A DNA stretch of 64,000 nt, taken from Flavobacterium beibuense. Its GTDB lineage: Bacteria > Bacteroidota > Bacteroidia > Flavobacteriales > Flavobacteriaceae. The notes under the pieces are model-generated. The model did no database searches. It had not been told where the DNA came from and saw only the letters and a program-made list of their open reading frames with translations. Where the stretch lies: positions 1 through 64,000 of the forward strand of contig NZ_JUIW01000011.1 in NCBI RefSeq assembly GCF_004151245.1, read 5' to 3'. Shown one piece after another: positions 35,346-43,570 of the stretch; position 1 is the stretch's first letter; each line of letters opens with the position of its first letter. The position numbers and the translations under genes were made by a program.

Positions 35346-38213
35346 ATGAAAAAAATTACTCAACTATTACTTTTATTAACCGCTTCAATAGGTTTTACGC
35401 AACAGCAAAATGTTACCTATTCGGTTTCGCCCACTACCTTTAATGAAAATGAGTCTATCACCATCACCATTAACGGTTCAAGCGTTAACGAAGCTACATG
35501 GAGCATTACAGGCAATGCTCTGTACCTTTGGGGCTGGTCTTATGATCTTAACGACGAAAACTCTATGGACTGCCCTACCAATGGTTCATGGGGAAGCTCA
35601 AACGAAGCTAATAAATTCACATACAACTCAGGTACCGATACCTATACAATGACCTTTGTTCCTACTACTTTTTATAACAGGACAGGAATAGGTTCCATTG
35701 GCTTTTTAGTAAAGGCTAAAGATGCTAACGGCGATAAAAAATCACAGGACATTATTTTACAGGTAGGTAACTTTCAGGTTTCGCTTACCACTCCTGCAAA
35801 TAACAGCAATACTATTATTACTTCGGGAAGTAACTTTAACATAGCAGCCACTAACACAGGTGGTACTGCCAATTACGAATTGTTTGCTAACGGTATTAGC
35901 ATAAATACTGCTACAGATGTAAGTACTTATAATTATACCGACAGTAATGTTACCTCAAACAGAAACTACGAACTTGTAGTTACCCAAGGTGCTAATTCTA
36001 TTAGCAAAACATTCTCGGCAATAGTAAATCCGGGCAGTTTGGAAGAGGCCATGCCTCAGGATTATGAAGACGGTATTACTTATAACGAAACTGATGCCAC
36101 TAAAGCCGTATTGGTTTTAGATGCTCCAAGTAAGGATTTTGTATATGTAGCGGGTAGTTTTAATAACTGGCAGCCTACATCGGCCTATGCCATGAAAAAG
36201 GACACGAATTCAGGTAAATTCTGGCTGGAACTTACAGGATTAACAGACGGCGAAGTTTACACTTATCAGTATTGGGTGGTTGATGAAACACCTATTGCCA
36301 ATTCTCCTGCTTTGGTTAAAACAGCCGATCCTTATTCTACTTTAGTACTGTCTCCTTATGATGACCCGTACATACCTGTATCTAAATACCCTAATTTACC
36401 AGCATATCCTGCAGGACAGGAACGCGAAGTAACAGTACTTCAAACCGGTCAGGCTGAATATGACTGGCAGGTAACCGATTTTGTAAAGCCTAAAAACGAA
36501 GACCTTATTATATATGAGGTGCTTGTTAGGGATTTTGATTCGGATATGAGCTATCAGGATCTTATAGACAGGATAGACTACTTTGTAAACCTAAATGTAA
36601 ACGCCATAGAGCTTATGCCTGTTATGGAGTTTGAAGGCAACGAAAGCTGGGGATACAACACGGCGTTTCATCTTGCAAACGATAAGTTTTATGGCCCTGC
36701 CGATAAACTTAAGGAGTTTATAGACCTTTGCCATGAAAACGGTATTGCCGTTATACTTGACGTTGCTCTAAACCATGCCTTTGGCCGTAACCCAATGGTA
36801 AGAATGTGGATGGATGACCCTGACGGAGACGGCTGGGGAGGTCCAAGTACCGAGAACCCTTATTTTAATACAGAGGCAAAACACTCTTATAATGTAGGTA
36901 ACGATTTTAATCATCAACAGGCAAGAACCAAAAACTACGTAAAAAGGGTTGTTAAGCACTGGGTTGAAGAATTTCATATAGATGGTTTCCGTTGGGACCT
37001 TACAAAAGGTTTTACCCAAAACTGTACAGCTAACGACGAAGCCTGTACCAATGCTTATCAGCAGGACAGGGTTGATGTACTTAAAGAATATGTAGATTAT
37101 TCATGGAGCCTTGATCCTACCCATTATGCAATATTTGAACACTTAGGTACAGACGCCGAAGAACAGCAATGGGCTAACTACAAAATTGACGAAGGTAAGG
37201 GTATAATGATGTGGGGTATTCTTAATGCCCAATACAACCAGCTTACAATGGGTTATGCCGATAACTCTAACATAAACAGAGTAGGCAGCAACAGCCGTGG
37301 CTTTACCGCCAAAAGACTTGTAGGTTATGCCGAAAGCCACGACGAAGAACGATTAATGTTTAAAAACCTTGAGTATGGTAACAGCAGTAATGCTTCACAC
37401 AATGTAAAAGACCTGAATATTGCGCTTAAAAGAATGCAGGCTCTTGGAGCAGTACTGCTGCCTGTACCGGGGCCAAAAATGATATGGCATTTTGGTGACC
37501 TGGGTTATGAGCTCTCTATATTTACCTGTAATAACGGAACAGTAAATCTACCTGGCGGTACCGATGGCGACTGCAAGCTGGACACTAAGCCGCAACCACA
37601 ATGGGATGAAGACTGGATTAACGACATTACACGTCAAAAAATATATTATACATGGAGCAGGCTTAATTACCTAAAACAACAGGAAGATGTTTTTGAAGGC
37701 GATTACCAAATAACTCCTTCATCGGGTAATTCGCTTACTCCAAAAATCCATATCTGGAACGATGCACTAACAAGTGCCGACCTTAAAGATGTGGTTGTTA
37801 TATCTAACTTTAATGTTACAGCTCAAAACATAGATCCTGATTTCCCTTATACAGGTACATGGTATAACTTAATGAACAATGAGGAAATTGAGGTTACCGA
37901 TGTAAACGGTGTTATAAACCTTCCTGCCGGAGAATTCAGGATATATGGTAACAAACAGGTAGAACTGGGTAACAGTGAGTTTGAAACTCAAAAAGTAGTA
38001 CTGTATCCTAACCCTGCAACTACGCAGTTTACCTTAACAGCCGATGTAACCAGTGTTGAAATATACAGCATTACAGGGCAATTGGTAAAAACATTTGGCG
38101 AATCGCTGGCTTATGATGTTTATGACATCAGTACACTTGCAAAAGGTTTATACCTTGTTAAGGTTAGCGATTCTTATAACAACAAGAATACTTTTAAAAT
38201 GATAAAAGATTAA
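35346..38213 (+). CDS. Secreted GH13 alpha-amylase with T9SS type A sorting domain
   Basis: The frame opens inside the preceding terminator at 35313; the ATG at 35346 (MKKITQLLLLLTASIGFTQQ) gives a normal signal peptide and 955 residues. Two N-terminal beta domains are followed by a CBM48/E-set module near residues 262-345 (YVAGSFNNWQP), then the GH13 barrel: VILDVALNHAFGRNP, nucleophile D551 in GFRWD, acid E598 in IFEHLG and D666 in ESHDEE. Residues about 883-955 are a T9SS type A sorting domain (VVLYPNPATTQFTL to KMIKD). It should be secreted or cell-surface bound and start starch or glycogen breakdown before SusCDE uptake. Confidence 0.93.
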   Translation: MKKITQLLLLLTASIGFTQQQNVTYSVSPTTFNENESITITINGSSVNEATWSITGNALYLWGWSYDLNDENSMDCPTNGSWGSSNEANKFTYNSGTDTYTMTFVPTTFYNRTGIGSIGFLVKAKDANGDKKSQDIILQVGNFQVSLTTPANNSNTIITSGSNFNIAATNTGGTANYELFANGISINTATDVSTYNYTDSNVTSNRNYELVVTQGANSISKTFSAIVNPGSLEEAMPQDYEDGITYNETDATKAVLVLDAPSKDFVYVAGSFNNWQPTSAYAMKKDTNSGKFWLELTGLTDGEVYTYQYWVVDETPIANSPALVKTADPYSTLVLSPYDDPYIPVSKYPNLPAYPAGQEREVTVLQTGQAEYDWQVTDFVKPKNEDLIIYEVLVRDFDSDMSYQDLIDRIDYFVNLNVNAIELMPVMEFEGNESWGYNTAFHLANDKFYGPADKLKEFIDLCHENGIAVILDVALNHAFGRNPMVRMWMDDPDGDGWGGPSTENPYFNTEAKHSYNVGNDFNHQQARTKNYVKRVVKHWVEEFHIDGFRWDLTKGFTQNCTANDEACTNAYQQDRVDVLKEYVDYSWSLDPTHYAIFEHLGTDAEEQQWANYKIDEGKGIMMWGILNAQYNQLTMGYADNSNINRVGSNSRGFTAKRLVGYAESHDEERLMFKNLEYGNSSNASHNVKDLNIALKRMQALGAVLLPVPGPKMIWHFGDLGYELSIFTCNNGTVNLPGGTDGDCKLDTKPQPQWDEDWINDITRQKIYYTWSRLNYLKQQEDVFEGDYQITPSSGNSLTPKIHIWNDALTSADLKDVVVISNFNVTAQNIDPDFPYTGTWYNLMNNEEIEVTDVNGVINLPAGEFRIYGNKQVELGNSEFETQKVVLYPNPATTQFTLTADVTSVEIYSITGQLVKTFGESLAYDVYDISTLAKGLYLVKVSDSYNNKNTFKMIKD

Positions 38214-38238
38214 TTTGAGCAAGTTTTAGTTAAGTTCT

Positions 38239-38269
38239 TAAAGCCTCTTGGTCAAGCAGGGGGCTTTTT
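38239..38269 (+). terminator. Terminator after the secreted amylase
   Basis: AAAGCC-T-CTTG, short loop, CAAG-CAGG-GGCTTTTT hairpin with a T run. Confidence 0.75.
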
Positions 38270-38313
38270 GTTATATAAATCATAAAGAAATGTGAAAAAT
38301 AAAATGTGAGCGG

Positions 38314-38321
38314 TAATTTTG
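38314..38321 (+). promoter_or_regulatory. Candidate -7 element for the lipoprotein at 38348
   Basis: TAATTTTG, with transcription expected near 38328. This favours ATG 38348 over earlier in-frame GTG/ATG codons, which would lie before or at the transcript start. Confidence 0.45.
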
Positions 38322-38347
38322 CGTTCCTATTTGAAATGAAAATGAAA

Positions 38348-38905
38348 ATGAGAATACAAAAAATCGTTCTTTTGCTTTTAACAGCACTATTATTTACACA
38401 ATGCGACACCGTGAACAATGTATTTGGCAGTAACAACAAATCAAAAAAAACAACTGCATCACGTTCAGGGACTACCACAAAAAGATCTTCAACAACCACA
38501 TCTGGCTCCCGCGCTCATTATAACATACAATACAGGGATGACTTTCTTTCGGTATCAGACAGGGAAAAACAAAAAATACTGGAAGAGTCTAAAGCTACCG
38601 AAGACAATTACTCACTGCTTATCTTTACTAAAAACTTTAAGGGAGAAAAGATTGTGGTAACATCCGAAGATAAAAGACTTTTTAGCGGTTATCTTATATC
38701 TAACGTAAAAACAGGCTATGCTGATAAACTTACCATAGACAATACAAAAGATGTAAAGGTTTTTGAAAACCTTACTAAAAAAGATATCATGATAGACAGC
38801 AAACAGGCTAAAAAGCACAAGTTTATCTATCTTCAAAAAGACAATTCCAACAAAGAAAGTCCTTTTGTATTGGTGTACAGCAATACGCTAAGGCCATTGG
38901 ATTAG
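38348..38905 (+). CDS. Hypothetical lipoprotein
   Basis: Three close ATG codons (38336, 38342, 38348) precede the signal; I choose the last (MRIQKIVLLLLTALLFTQC), giving 185 residues. The lipobox is LFTQC. A serine/threonine/lysine-rich linker of about 35 residues follows, then a compact conserved-looking domain (YNIQYRDDFLSVSDREKQKI...FVLVYSNTLRPLD). No known family is recognised. It is probably anchored in the outer membrane, and a second hypothetical gene lies 32 bp downstream. Confidence 0.6.
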   Translation: MRIQKIVLLLLTALLFTQCDTVNNVFGSNNKSKKTTASRSGTTTKRSSTTTSGSRAHYNIQYRDDFLSVSDREKQKILEESKATEDNYSLLIFTKNFKGEKIVVTSEDKRLFSGYLISNVKTGYADKLTIDNTKDVKVFENLTKKDIMIDSKQAKKHKFIYLQKDNSNKESPFVLVYSNTLRPLD

Positions 38906-38937
38906 TATTTTTTCTATTTTAGCAAAAATTTAAAACC

Positions 38938-39312
38938 ATGCCTCTTTCAGACTCAAACCTAAACTCATTAATGCTCGAAATACATAACAGTATTAACAGC
39001 TATAGTAATGAATTATCAGAAGATATTACCTACCCTCCAGGTAGTGAGCTTACAGAGGCTGAAAAAGAAGAGCTGAGAAAAATAAACAATAATTCTGTTT
39101 TAAAAAGTGCTTTGCAAAAAATAACTGCCGACACAGCCGCTTCAGTTGTGTTCGATATTTTCTGTCTTATAGACGGGGTAACAAACCCTGCAGGTGAATG
39201 GACAGGCATTAAGCTTGAGGATATGGGTGAAGATGAAGAACTGGAATCAGAGGAAATGCTTCATGATAAATTTTATGAAACTTATGGAGACTGGCAGGAA
39301 AACAACGAATAA
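38938..39312 (+). CDS. Hypothetical cytoplasmic protein
   Basis: 124 residues, strongly acidic (especially EDMGEDEELESEEM near the C-terminus), no signal peptide or membrane segment. The central segment ITADTAASVVFDIFCLIDGV and GEWTGIKLEDM suggest a small globular domain. The pattern of an N-terminal helix with polar residues and a GEW motif is reminiscent of small conserved proteins of unknown function in Flavobacteriaceae. I cannot name a family. It may be co-transcribed with the upstream lipoprotein gene. Confidence 0.6.
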   Translation: MPLSDSNLNSLMLEIHNSINSYSNELSEDITYPPGSELTEAEKEELRKINNNSVLKSALQKITADTAASVVFDIFCLIDGVTNPAGEWTGIKLEDMGEDEELESEEMLHDKFYETYGDWQENNE

Positions 39313-39445
39313 AACATCCTTTATAATATAAAGTTTACTTAAATAGTTAATGGTAATTTTATTCCTGCCATAATTAAATAATTAGCATACCTTTACCCCT
39401 CTCATCTTCAAAAAATTATCTCAAAAAGAATAATTTTTACATCTA

Positions 39446-39476
39446 TTTGAATTTCTAATAAATAATTGTACTTTTG
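39446..39476 (+). promoter_or_regulatory. Canonical Bacteroidota promoter of rplM
   Basis: TTTG (39446-39449), 19 bp, TACTTTTG (39469-39476). It is the best textbook match in the window, as expected for a strongly expressed ribosomal operon. Confidence 0.8.
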
Positions 39477-39477
39477 C

Positions 39478-39497
39478 ATCCCCTTTATTGGGGATGG
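39478..39497 (+). ncRNA. 5' hairpin of the rplM leader
   Basis: CATCCCC, loop TTTATT, GGGGATG at the expected 5' end of the rplM transcript. L13 leaders in Bacteroidia are a described class as far as I recall; whether this belongs to it needs a covariance search. Confidence 0.5.
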
Positions 39498-39521
39498 AAT
39501 GTTTAATTAAAATAATTTATT

Positions 39522-39977
39522 GTGAACACATTAAGCTACAAGACAGTTTCAGCTAACAAAGCTACTGCTCAGAAAGAGTGGATTATTGTTGACGCTGAAG
39601 GTCATAATTTGGGCCGTTTTGCTTCAAAAGTTGCTATGCTTCTTAGAGGTAAATACAAAACAAATTATACACCGCACGTGGACTGTGGAGATAACGTAAT
39701 TGTTATTAATGCAGAAAAAATCAATCTAACAGGAAACAAGCTGGAGGACAAAACTTATATCCGCCACACTGGTTACCCTGGAGGTCAAAGAAGCATGACT
39801 GCTAAAAATGTAATGGCTAAAAACCCTGCAGTATTAGTAGAAAAAGCTGTAAAAGGAATGCTACCTAAAAACAAATTAGGTGCTGAGCTATTCCGTAATT
39901 TAAATGTATATGTAGGTTCTGAGCACAAACATGACGCTCAAAAACCTAAAACCGTTAACTTAAACGATCTAAAGTAA
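39522..39977 (+). CDS. rplM: 50S ribosomal protein L13
   Basis: 151 residues, GTG start (VNTLSYKTVSANKAT...), which matches the usual flavobacterial L13 N-terminus; no in-frame ATG offers a better start. Typical L13 segments are WIIVDAEGHNLGRFASKVA, the IRHTGYPGGQRSMTAK loop and GMLPKNKLGAELFRNLNVY. It is a structural protein of the large subunit. First gene of the operon; rpsI follows with no gap. Confidence 0.97.
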   Translation: MNTLSYKTVSANKATAQKEWIIVDAEGHNLGRFASKVAMLLRGKYKTNYTPHVDCGDNVIVINAEKINLTGNKLEDKTYIRHTGYPGGQRSMTAKNVMAKNPAVLVEKAVKGMLPKNKLGAELFRNLNVYVGSEHKHDAQKPKTVNLNDLK

Positions 39978-40364
39978 ATGGCTACTATTCACAAAATCGG
40001 TAGAAGAAAAACCGCTGTTGCGCGTGTTTACGTTACTGAAGGTAACGGTAAAATCACCGTTAACAAAAAAGACTTAGAAACTTATTTCCCTACAGCTACT
40101 TTACAGTACAAAGTAATGCAACCTCTTGCAATGACAGAGAACGCTTCTAACTTTGACGTAAAAGTAAACGTATACGGAGGTGGTATAACAGGACAGGCAG
40201 AAGCTGTAAGAATGGCTATCGCAAGAGCAATGTGCGAAGTTGACGCTGAAAACAGAAGCATCCTTAAACCGGAAGGTTTATTAACAAGGGATCCTAGAAT
40301 GGTTGAGCGTAAGAAATTCGGTCAGAAAAAAGCACGTAAAAGATTCCAGTTCTCTAAACGTTAA
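39978..40364 (+). CDS. rpsI: 30S ribosomal protein S9
   Basis: 128 residues beginning [19 protein letters not shown] and ending in the S9 hallmark [17 protein letters not shown], the tail that reaches the P-site t[25 protein letters not shown] is the central signature. The start codon directly follows the rplM stop. A structured spacer of about 165 bp separates it from rpsB. Confidence 0.97.
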   Translation: MATIHKIGRRKTAVARVYVTEGNGKITVNKKDLETYFPTATLQYKVMQPLAMTENASNFDVKVNVYGGGITGQAEAVRMAIARAMCEVDAENRSILKPEGLLTRDPRMVERKKFGQKKARKRFQFSKR

Positions 40365-40433
40365 TATGCTGTTGTCGAAATTATTTCGATTCAGTTCATT
40401 TTTTATTATTGAATTTAAAACAAAGTGTTGTTG

Positions 40434-40496
40434 TCCCGCAAGGGAGTTAGTTTAGCATCTAAATGGCTAAGGCCGGAAAAACCGCCACTTAACCAT
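40434..40496 (+). ncRNA. Structured leader upstream of rpsB
   Basis: A TCCC/GGGA stem with a GCAA (GNRA) tetraloop at 40434-40445, followed by a long hairpin at 40463-40496: ATGG-C-TAA-GG-C-CGG, loop AAAAA, CCG-CC-AC-TTA-A-CCAT. No promoter of the usual type is visible between rpsI and rpsB. Confidence 0.5.
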
Positions 40497-40529
40497 TGCT
40501 TACTCAACAGAACGTAAACTATTACAAAA

Positions 40530-41288
40530 ATGGCAAATAAAGTAGAAGTTAAAGACTTACTAGAAGCAGGTGTTCACTTTGGACACATGACTAGAAAATG
40601 GGATCCAAACATGGCTCCTTACATTTATATGGAGCGTAATGGTATTCACATTATCAACCTATATAAAACTGTTGCTAAAATAGAAGAGGCTAACGAAGCC
40701 CTTAAAAAAATCGCAGCATCAGGCAGAAAAGTATTATTTGTTGCCACAAAAAAACAGGCAAAAGATATTGTTGCTGAAAAAGCAACTGCAGCAAACATGC
40801 CGTTCATCACTGAAAGATGGCCGGGTGGTATGCTAACTAACTTCGTTACTATCAGAAAAGCTGTTAAGAAAATGGCTTCAATTGATAAAATGAAGAAAGA
40901 TGGTACATTTAACACGCTATCTAAAAAAGAGCGTTTACAGGTAGATCGTCTACGTGCAAAACTTGAGAAAAACTTAGGTTCAATTGCCGACATGACCAGA
41001 TTACCAGCTGCACTGTTTGTAGTAGATATTAAAGCTGAGCACATCGCTGTAAAAGAAGCGCAAAAATTAAACATTCCGGTTTTCGCAATGGTAGATACAA
41101 ACTCTGACCCAAGAGAGGTTGATTATGTAATACCTGCAAACGATGATGCTTCAAAATCAATCGACAAAATTTTATCTTTAGTTACTGGTGCTATCGTTGA
41201 AGGTCTTTCTGACAGAAAGTCTGAAAAAGATGAGCAGGAAGCAACTGCTGCTAAAGCAGAAGCTCCAACAGCTGCTACTGAAGAATAA
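40530..41288 (+). CDS. rpsB: 30S ribosomal protein S2
   Basis: 252 residues. Starts MANKVEVKDLLEAGVHFGH; the S2 signatures HMTRKWDPNMAPYIYMERNG, WPGGMLTNFVTI and VDTNSDPREVDYVIPANDDA are intact. The last about 20 residues are an Ala/Glu-rich acidic tail common in Bacteroidota S2. Paired with tsf as in most bacteria, with a structured leader before it and a 100-bp spacer before tsf. Confidence 0.97.
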   Translation: MANKVEVKDLLEAGVHFGHMTRKWDPNMAPYIYMERNGIHIINLYKTVAKIEEANEALKKIAASGRKVLFVATKKQAKDIVAEKATAANMPFITERWPGGMLTNFVTIRKAVKKMASIDKMKKDGTFNTLSKKERLQVDRLRAKLEKNLGSIADMTRLPAALFVVDIKAEHIAVKEAQKLNIPVFAMVDTNSDPREVDYVIPANDDASKSIDKILSLVTGAIVEGLSDRKSEKDEQEATAAKAEAPTAATEE

Positions 41289-41304
41289 AAATAACATTAC
41301 AATA

Positions 41305-41361
41305 AAGTCGTTGTGCTGGTATATGTTTACTTTTGTAGCCATTATCAACATAACGACTTTT
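41305..41361 (+). promoter_or_regulatory. 9-bp inverted repeat around the tsf promoter element
   Basis: AAAGTCGTT (41305-41313) and AACGACTTT (41353-41361) are exact complements. Between them is TACTTTTG (41329-41336), a TAnnTTTG -7 match. Confidence 0.55.
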
Positions 41362-41388
41362 AATTTTAACTATTAAAAATAAATCAAA

Positions 41389-42213
41389 ATGGCAAATATT
41401 ACTGCTGCTGACGTAAATAAATTAAGGCAAACTACAGGTGCCGGTATGATGGACTGTAAAAAAGCCCTTGTTGAGGCTGAAGGAGATTTTGATAAAGCAA
41501 TTGAAATCCTTCGTAAAAAAGGACAGAAAGTTGCTGCTAACAGAGCTGACAGAGAGTCTTCTGAAGGTGCTGTAATAGCTGTTGTTAATGCTGATAAAAC
41601 TGCAGGTGTTGTTATCTCTCTTAACTGTGAGACTGACTTCGTTGCTAAAAACGAATCTTTCGTTAACCTAGCTAACGACATGGCTAACCTTGCACTTAAC
41701 TATAACACTAAAGAAGAATTACTTGCTGCTCCTTTCAATGGAATCACTGTTGAAGAGAAACTTACTGAGCAAACTGGTGTAATCGGTGAGAAAATCGAGA
41801 TCGGTGCTTTTGAAAGACTTGAAGGTGCATTTGTAGGATCTTACATCCACGCTGGTAACAGAATCGCTACTTTAGTAAGCCTTTCTGCTAACGTAGAAGG
41901 TGGTGAAGAGGCTGCAAGAAACGTTGCTATGCAGGCTGCTGCTATGGCTCCAATTGCTCTTAACGAAGAAGGTGTTGACGCTGAAGTAATCGAGAAAGAA
42001 ATCGAAATCGCTAAAGATCAACTACGTCAGGAAGGTAAGCCGGAATCTATGTTAGACAACATCGCTAAAGGTAAACTGGGCCGTTTCTTTAAAGATAACA
42101 CTCTTGTTAACCAAGACTACATTAAAGACAACAAACTAAGCGTAAGCGGTTATGTTAAGTCTGTAGACGCTTCTCTAACTGTAACAGGTTTCAAAAGAGT
42201 TGCACTTGCTTAA
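41389..42213 (+). CDS. tsf: Elongation factor Ts
   Basis: 274 residues. The N-terminal UBA-like segment VNKLRQTTGAGMMDCKKALVEA is diagnostic, followed by SLNCETDFVAKNESF. It acts as the nucleotide exchange factor for EF-Tu in the cytoplasm. It is probably co-transcribed with rpsB and also has a candidate internal promoter; a strong terminator follows. Confidence 0.97.
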   Translation: MANITAADVNKLRQTTGAGMMDCKKALVEAEGDFDKAIEILRKKGQKVAANRADRESSEGAVIAVVNADKTAGVVISLNCETDFVAKNESFVNLANDMANLALNYNTKEELLAAPFNGITVEEKLTEQTGVIGEKIEIGAFERLEGAFVGSYIHAGNRIATLVSLSANVEGGEEAARNVAMQAAAMAPIALNEEGVDAEVIEKEIEIAKDQLRQEGKPESMLDNIAKGKLGRFFKDNTLVNQDYIKDNKLSVSGYVKSVDASLTVTGFKRVALA

Positions 42214-42238
42214 TTAAAAAGCATAACATAAACAATAT

Positions 42239-42271
42239 AAAATCCCGAATCATATGATTCGGGATTTTTAT
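42239..42271. terminator. Terminator after tsf
   Basis: AATCCCGAATCAT-AT-GATTCGGGATT with T run; the dyad also serves the convergent minus-strand gene. Confidence 0.92.
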
Positions 42272-42291
42272 TTTATATTATATCAGCAATT

Positions 42292-42867
42292 TTATTTACT
42301 GCTTCTTATTAATATTTCATAGGTACGTTTGGTATAAACCAATTCCCTTCGTTTAGCCATTTCCTCTTTTTCACTTTTCCACTGTAAACCGGCAATAGCT
42401 TCTTCATTAATCTCATAGAAAGTATTCGATGCAACAAGGCCTTCCTCCTCGGTTAACGGAGAAGCCAGTAACAACTTATAAAACCTTTCAATATTCATAA
42501 GGTTATTTTGCAAGCCTAATTGTTCTTCAATAAAGTATTTTTTCACCTCATCACTACCTTCAGAAATTATTCTGTCTCCTATTATACTAAACCAAAAATT
42601 CTTAAGGTTATCATGGTAATCGGGTGCTGTAACCTCAATATCACTTTTATAGCGTTCGCATAATTCGGTAAGTGTAAAACTGTTATGGTCAAACGATTTG
42701 TACACAAGTTTACTTCGTGGAATATCACCTTGCCCCGTTGGCGGGTCATCATCATGAACCACACGAACATTCATAGTGTTTACAGCCGTTTTAGCTTCTT
42801 TTGTGTTCTCATCAGAACATGTTATAAAAAGTAAAAAAACCGGAAGTACTAAATATAATTTCTTCAT
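42292..42867 (-). CDS. Small lipoprotein, tandem paralogue A
   Basis: 191 residues. Signal peptide with lipobox LFITC (C at residue 17). The mature part is helical and charged. The best-kept block is APDYHDNLKNFWFSIIG, followed by EEQLGLQNNL-type and RFYKLLLASP segments. The next gene upstream (42940-43500) shares this layout (APEYIDNLKNMWFCLL, NEQINLYSNL, RFYYLLRN). No known family is recognised. It has no obvious own promoter beyond the repeated upstream block. Confidence 0.65.
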   Translation of the reverse strand: MKKLYLVLPVFLLFITCSDENTKEAKTAVNTMNVRVVHDDDPPTGQGDIPRSKLVYKSFDHNSFTLTELCERYKSDIEVTAPDYHDNLKNFWFSIIGDRIISEGSDEVKKYFIEEQLGLQNNLMNIERFYKLLLASPLTEEEGLVASNTFYEINEEAIAGLQWKSEKEEMAKRRELVYTKRTYEILIRSSK

Positions 42868-42925
42868 AAGGCTGGCAGTTTATAAGTTAACAATAAAGCT
42901 TAAAACACTAAATATAAGCAATTTA
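42839..42925. repeat. Direct repeat, copy 1 (start and upstream region of paralogue A)
   Basis: 87 bp that align without gaps to 43472-43558, with about ten mismatches by hand count. The block covers the first nine codons and about 58 bp of upstream DNA. Confidence 0.8.
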
Positions 42926-42939
42926 AATAACCTAAAAAA

Positions 42940-43500
42940 CTACTGATTATAGTGCGATGTAAGCAAACCATGATTTCTTATAGACATAATAAGATCCTCC
43001 TTATATTGCTTTTCAGTATTTTCATCCTCCCAATTCGTACCATTAAGAATTTTATTATTCTTATCGTAGAAAGCAGTTGCTATTGACTTCATCTCATCAT
43101 CACTTATAAAAGAAGAACAATTGCGAAGCAGATAATAAAATCGGTTGTAGTTTGGCAAATTACTGTACAGATTAATCTGTTCATTCAGAAAAAATTTCTT
43201 CTCTTCAATACTACCTTCTTTAGCTATTTTAGAACACAACAAACAAAACCACATATTCTTTAAGTTGTCTATATATTCTGGAGCTGCCGTATTCATATCA
43301 ATTTTATAAAAAGCAGTTAGTTGTTCCGTTTTATACATATGCTCATCACCCATAACACTGAATATTACCCTGTCAAAAGGAATAACAGACTCATCAATTT
43401 CAGTTTTGACCATTAAATTATCACTACGCCCTTCTATCTTATCATTAGTAAATGTAAAAAGCATTAAAAGAACCGGAAATACTAAATATAATTTCTTCAT
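42940..43500 (-). CDS. Small exported protein, tandem paralogue B
   Basis: The frame opens at 43590, overlapping the ald gene end, but ATG 43498-43500 (MKKLYLVFPVLLMLFTF) aligns with the start of paralogue A and gives 186 residues. The protein shares the paralogue's central blocks but at low overall similarity. Unlike paralogue A, the position of the lipobox cysteine has no Cys (LFTFTND instead of LFITCSDE). It would therefore be cleaved by a different peptidase or remain as an anchored signal. Confidence 0.6.
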   Translation of the reverse strand: MKKLYLVFPVLLMLFTFTNDKIEGRSDNLMVKTEIDESVIPFDRVIFSVMGDEHMYKTEQLTAFYKIDMNTAAPEYIDNLKNMWFCLLCSKIAKEGSIEEKKFFLNEQINLYSNLPNYNRFYYLLRNCSSFISDDEMKSIATAFYDKNNKILNGTNWEDENTEKQYKEDLIMSIRNHGLLTSHYNQ

Positions 43501-43558
43501 AAGGCTGGCGGTTTGATGGTTAAATATAAAGTTTAAAACACTAAATATAAGCATTTTA
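43472..43558. repeat. Direct repeat, copy 2 (start and upstream region of paralogue B)
   Basis: Counterpart of 42839-42925, 633 bp away. The conserved non-coding half includes TTAAAACACTAAATATAAGC in both copies. Part of the repeat lies close to the ald stop codon. Confidence 0.8.
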
Positions 43559-43570
43559 TATTTAAAAAAA

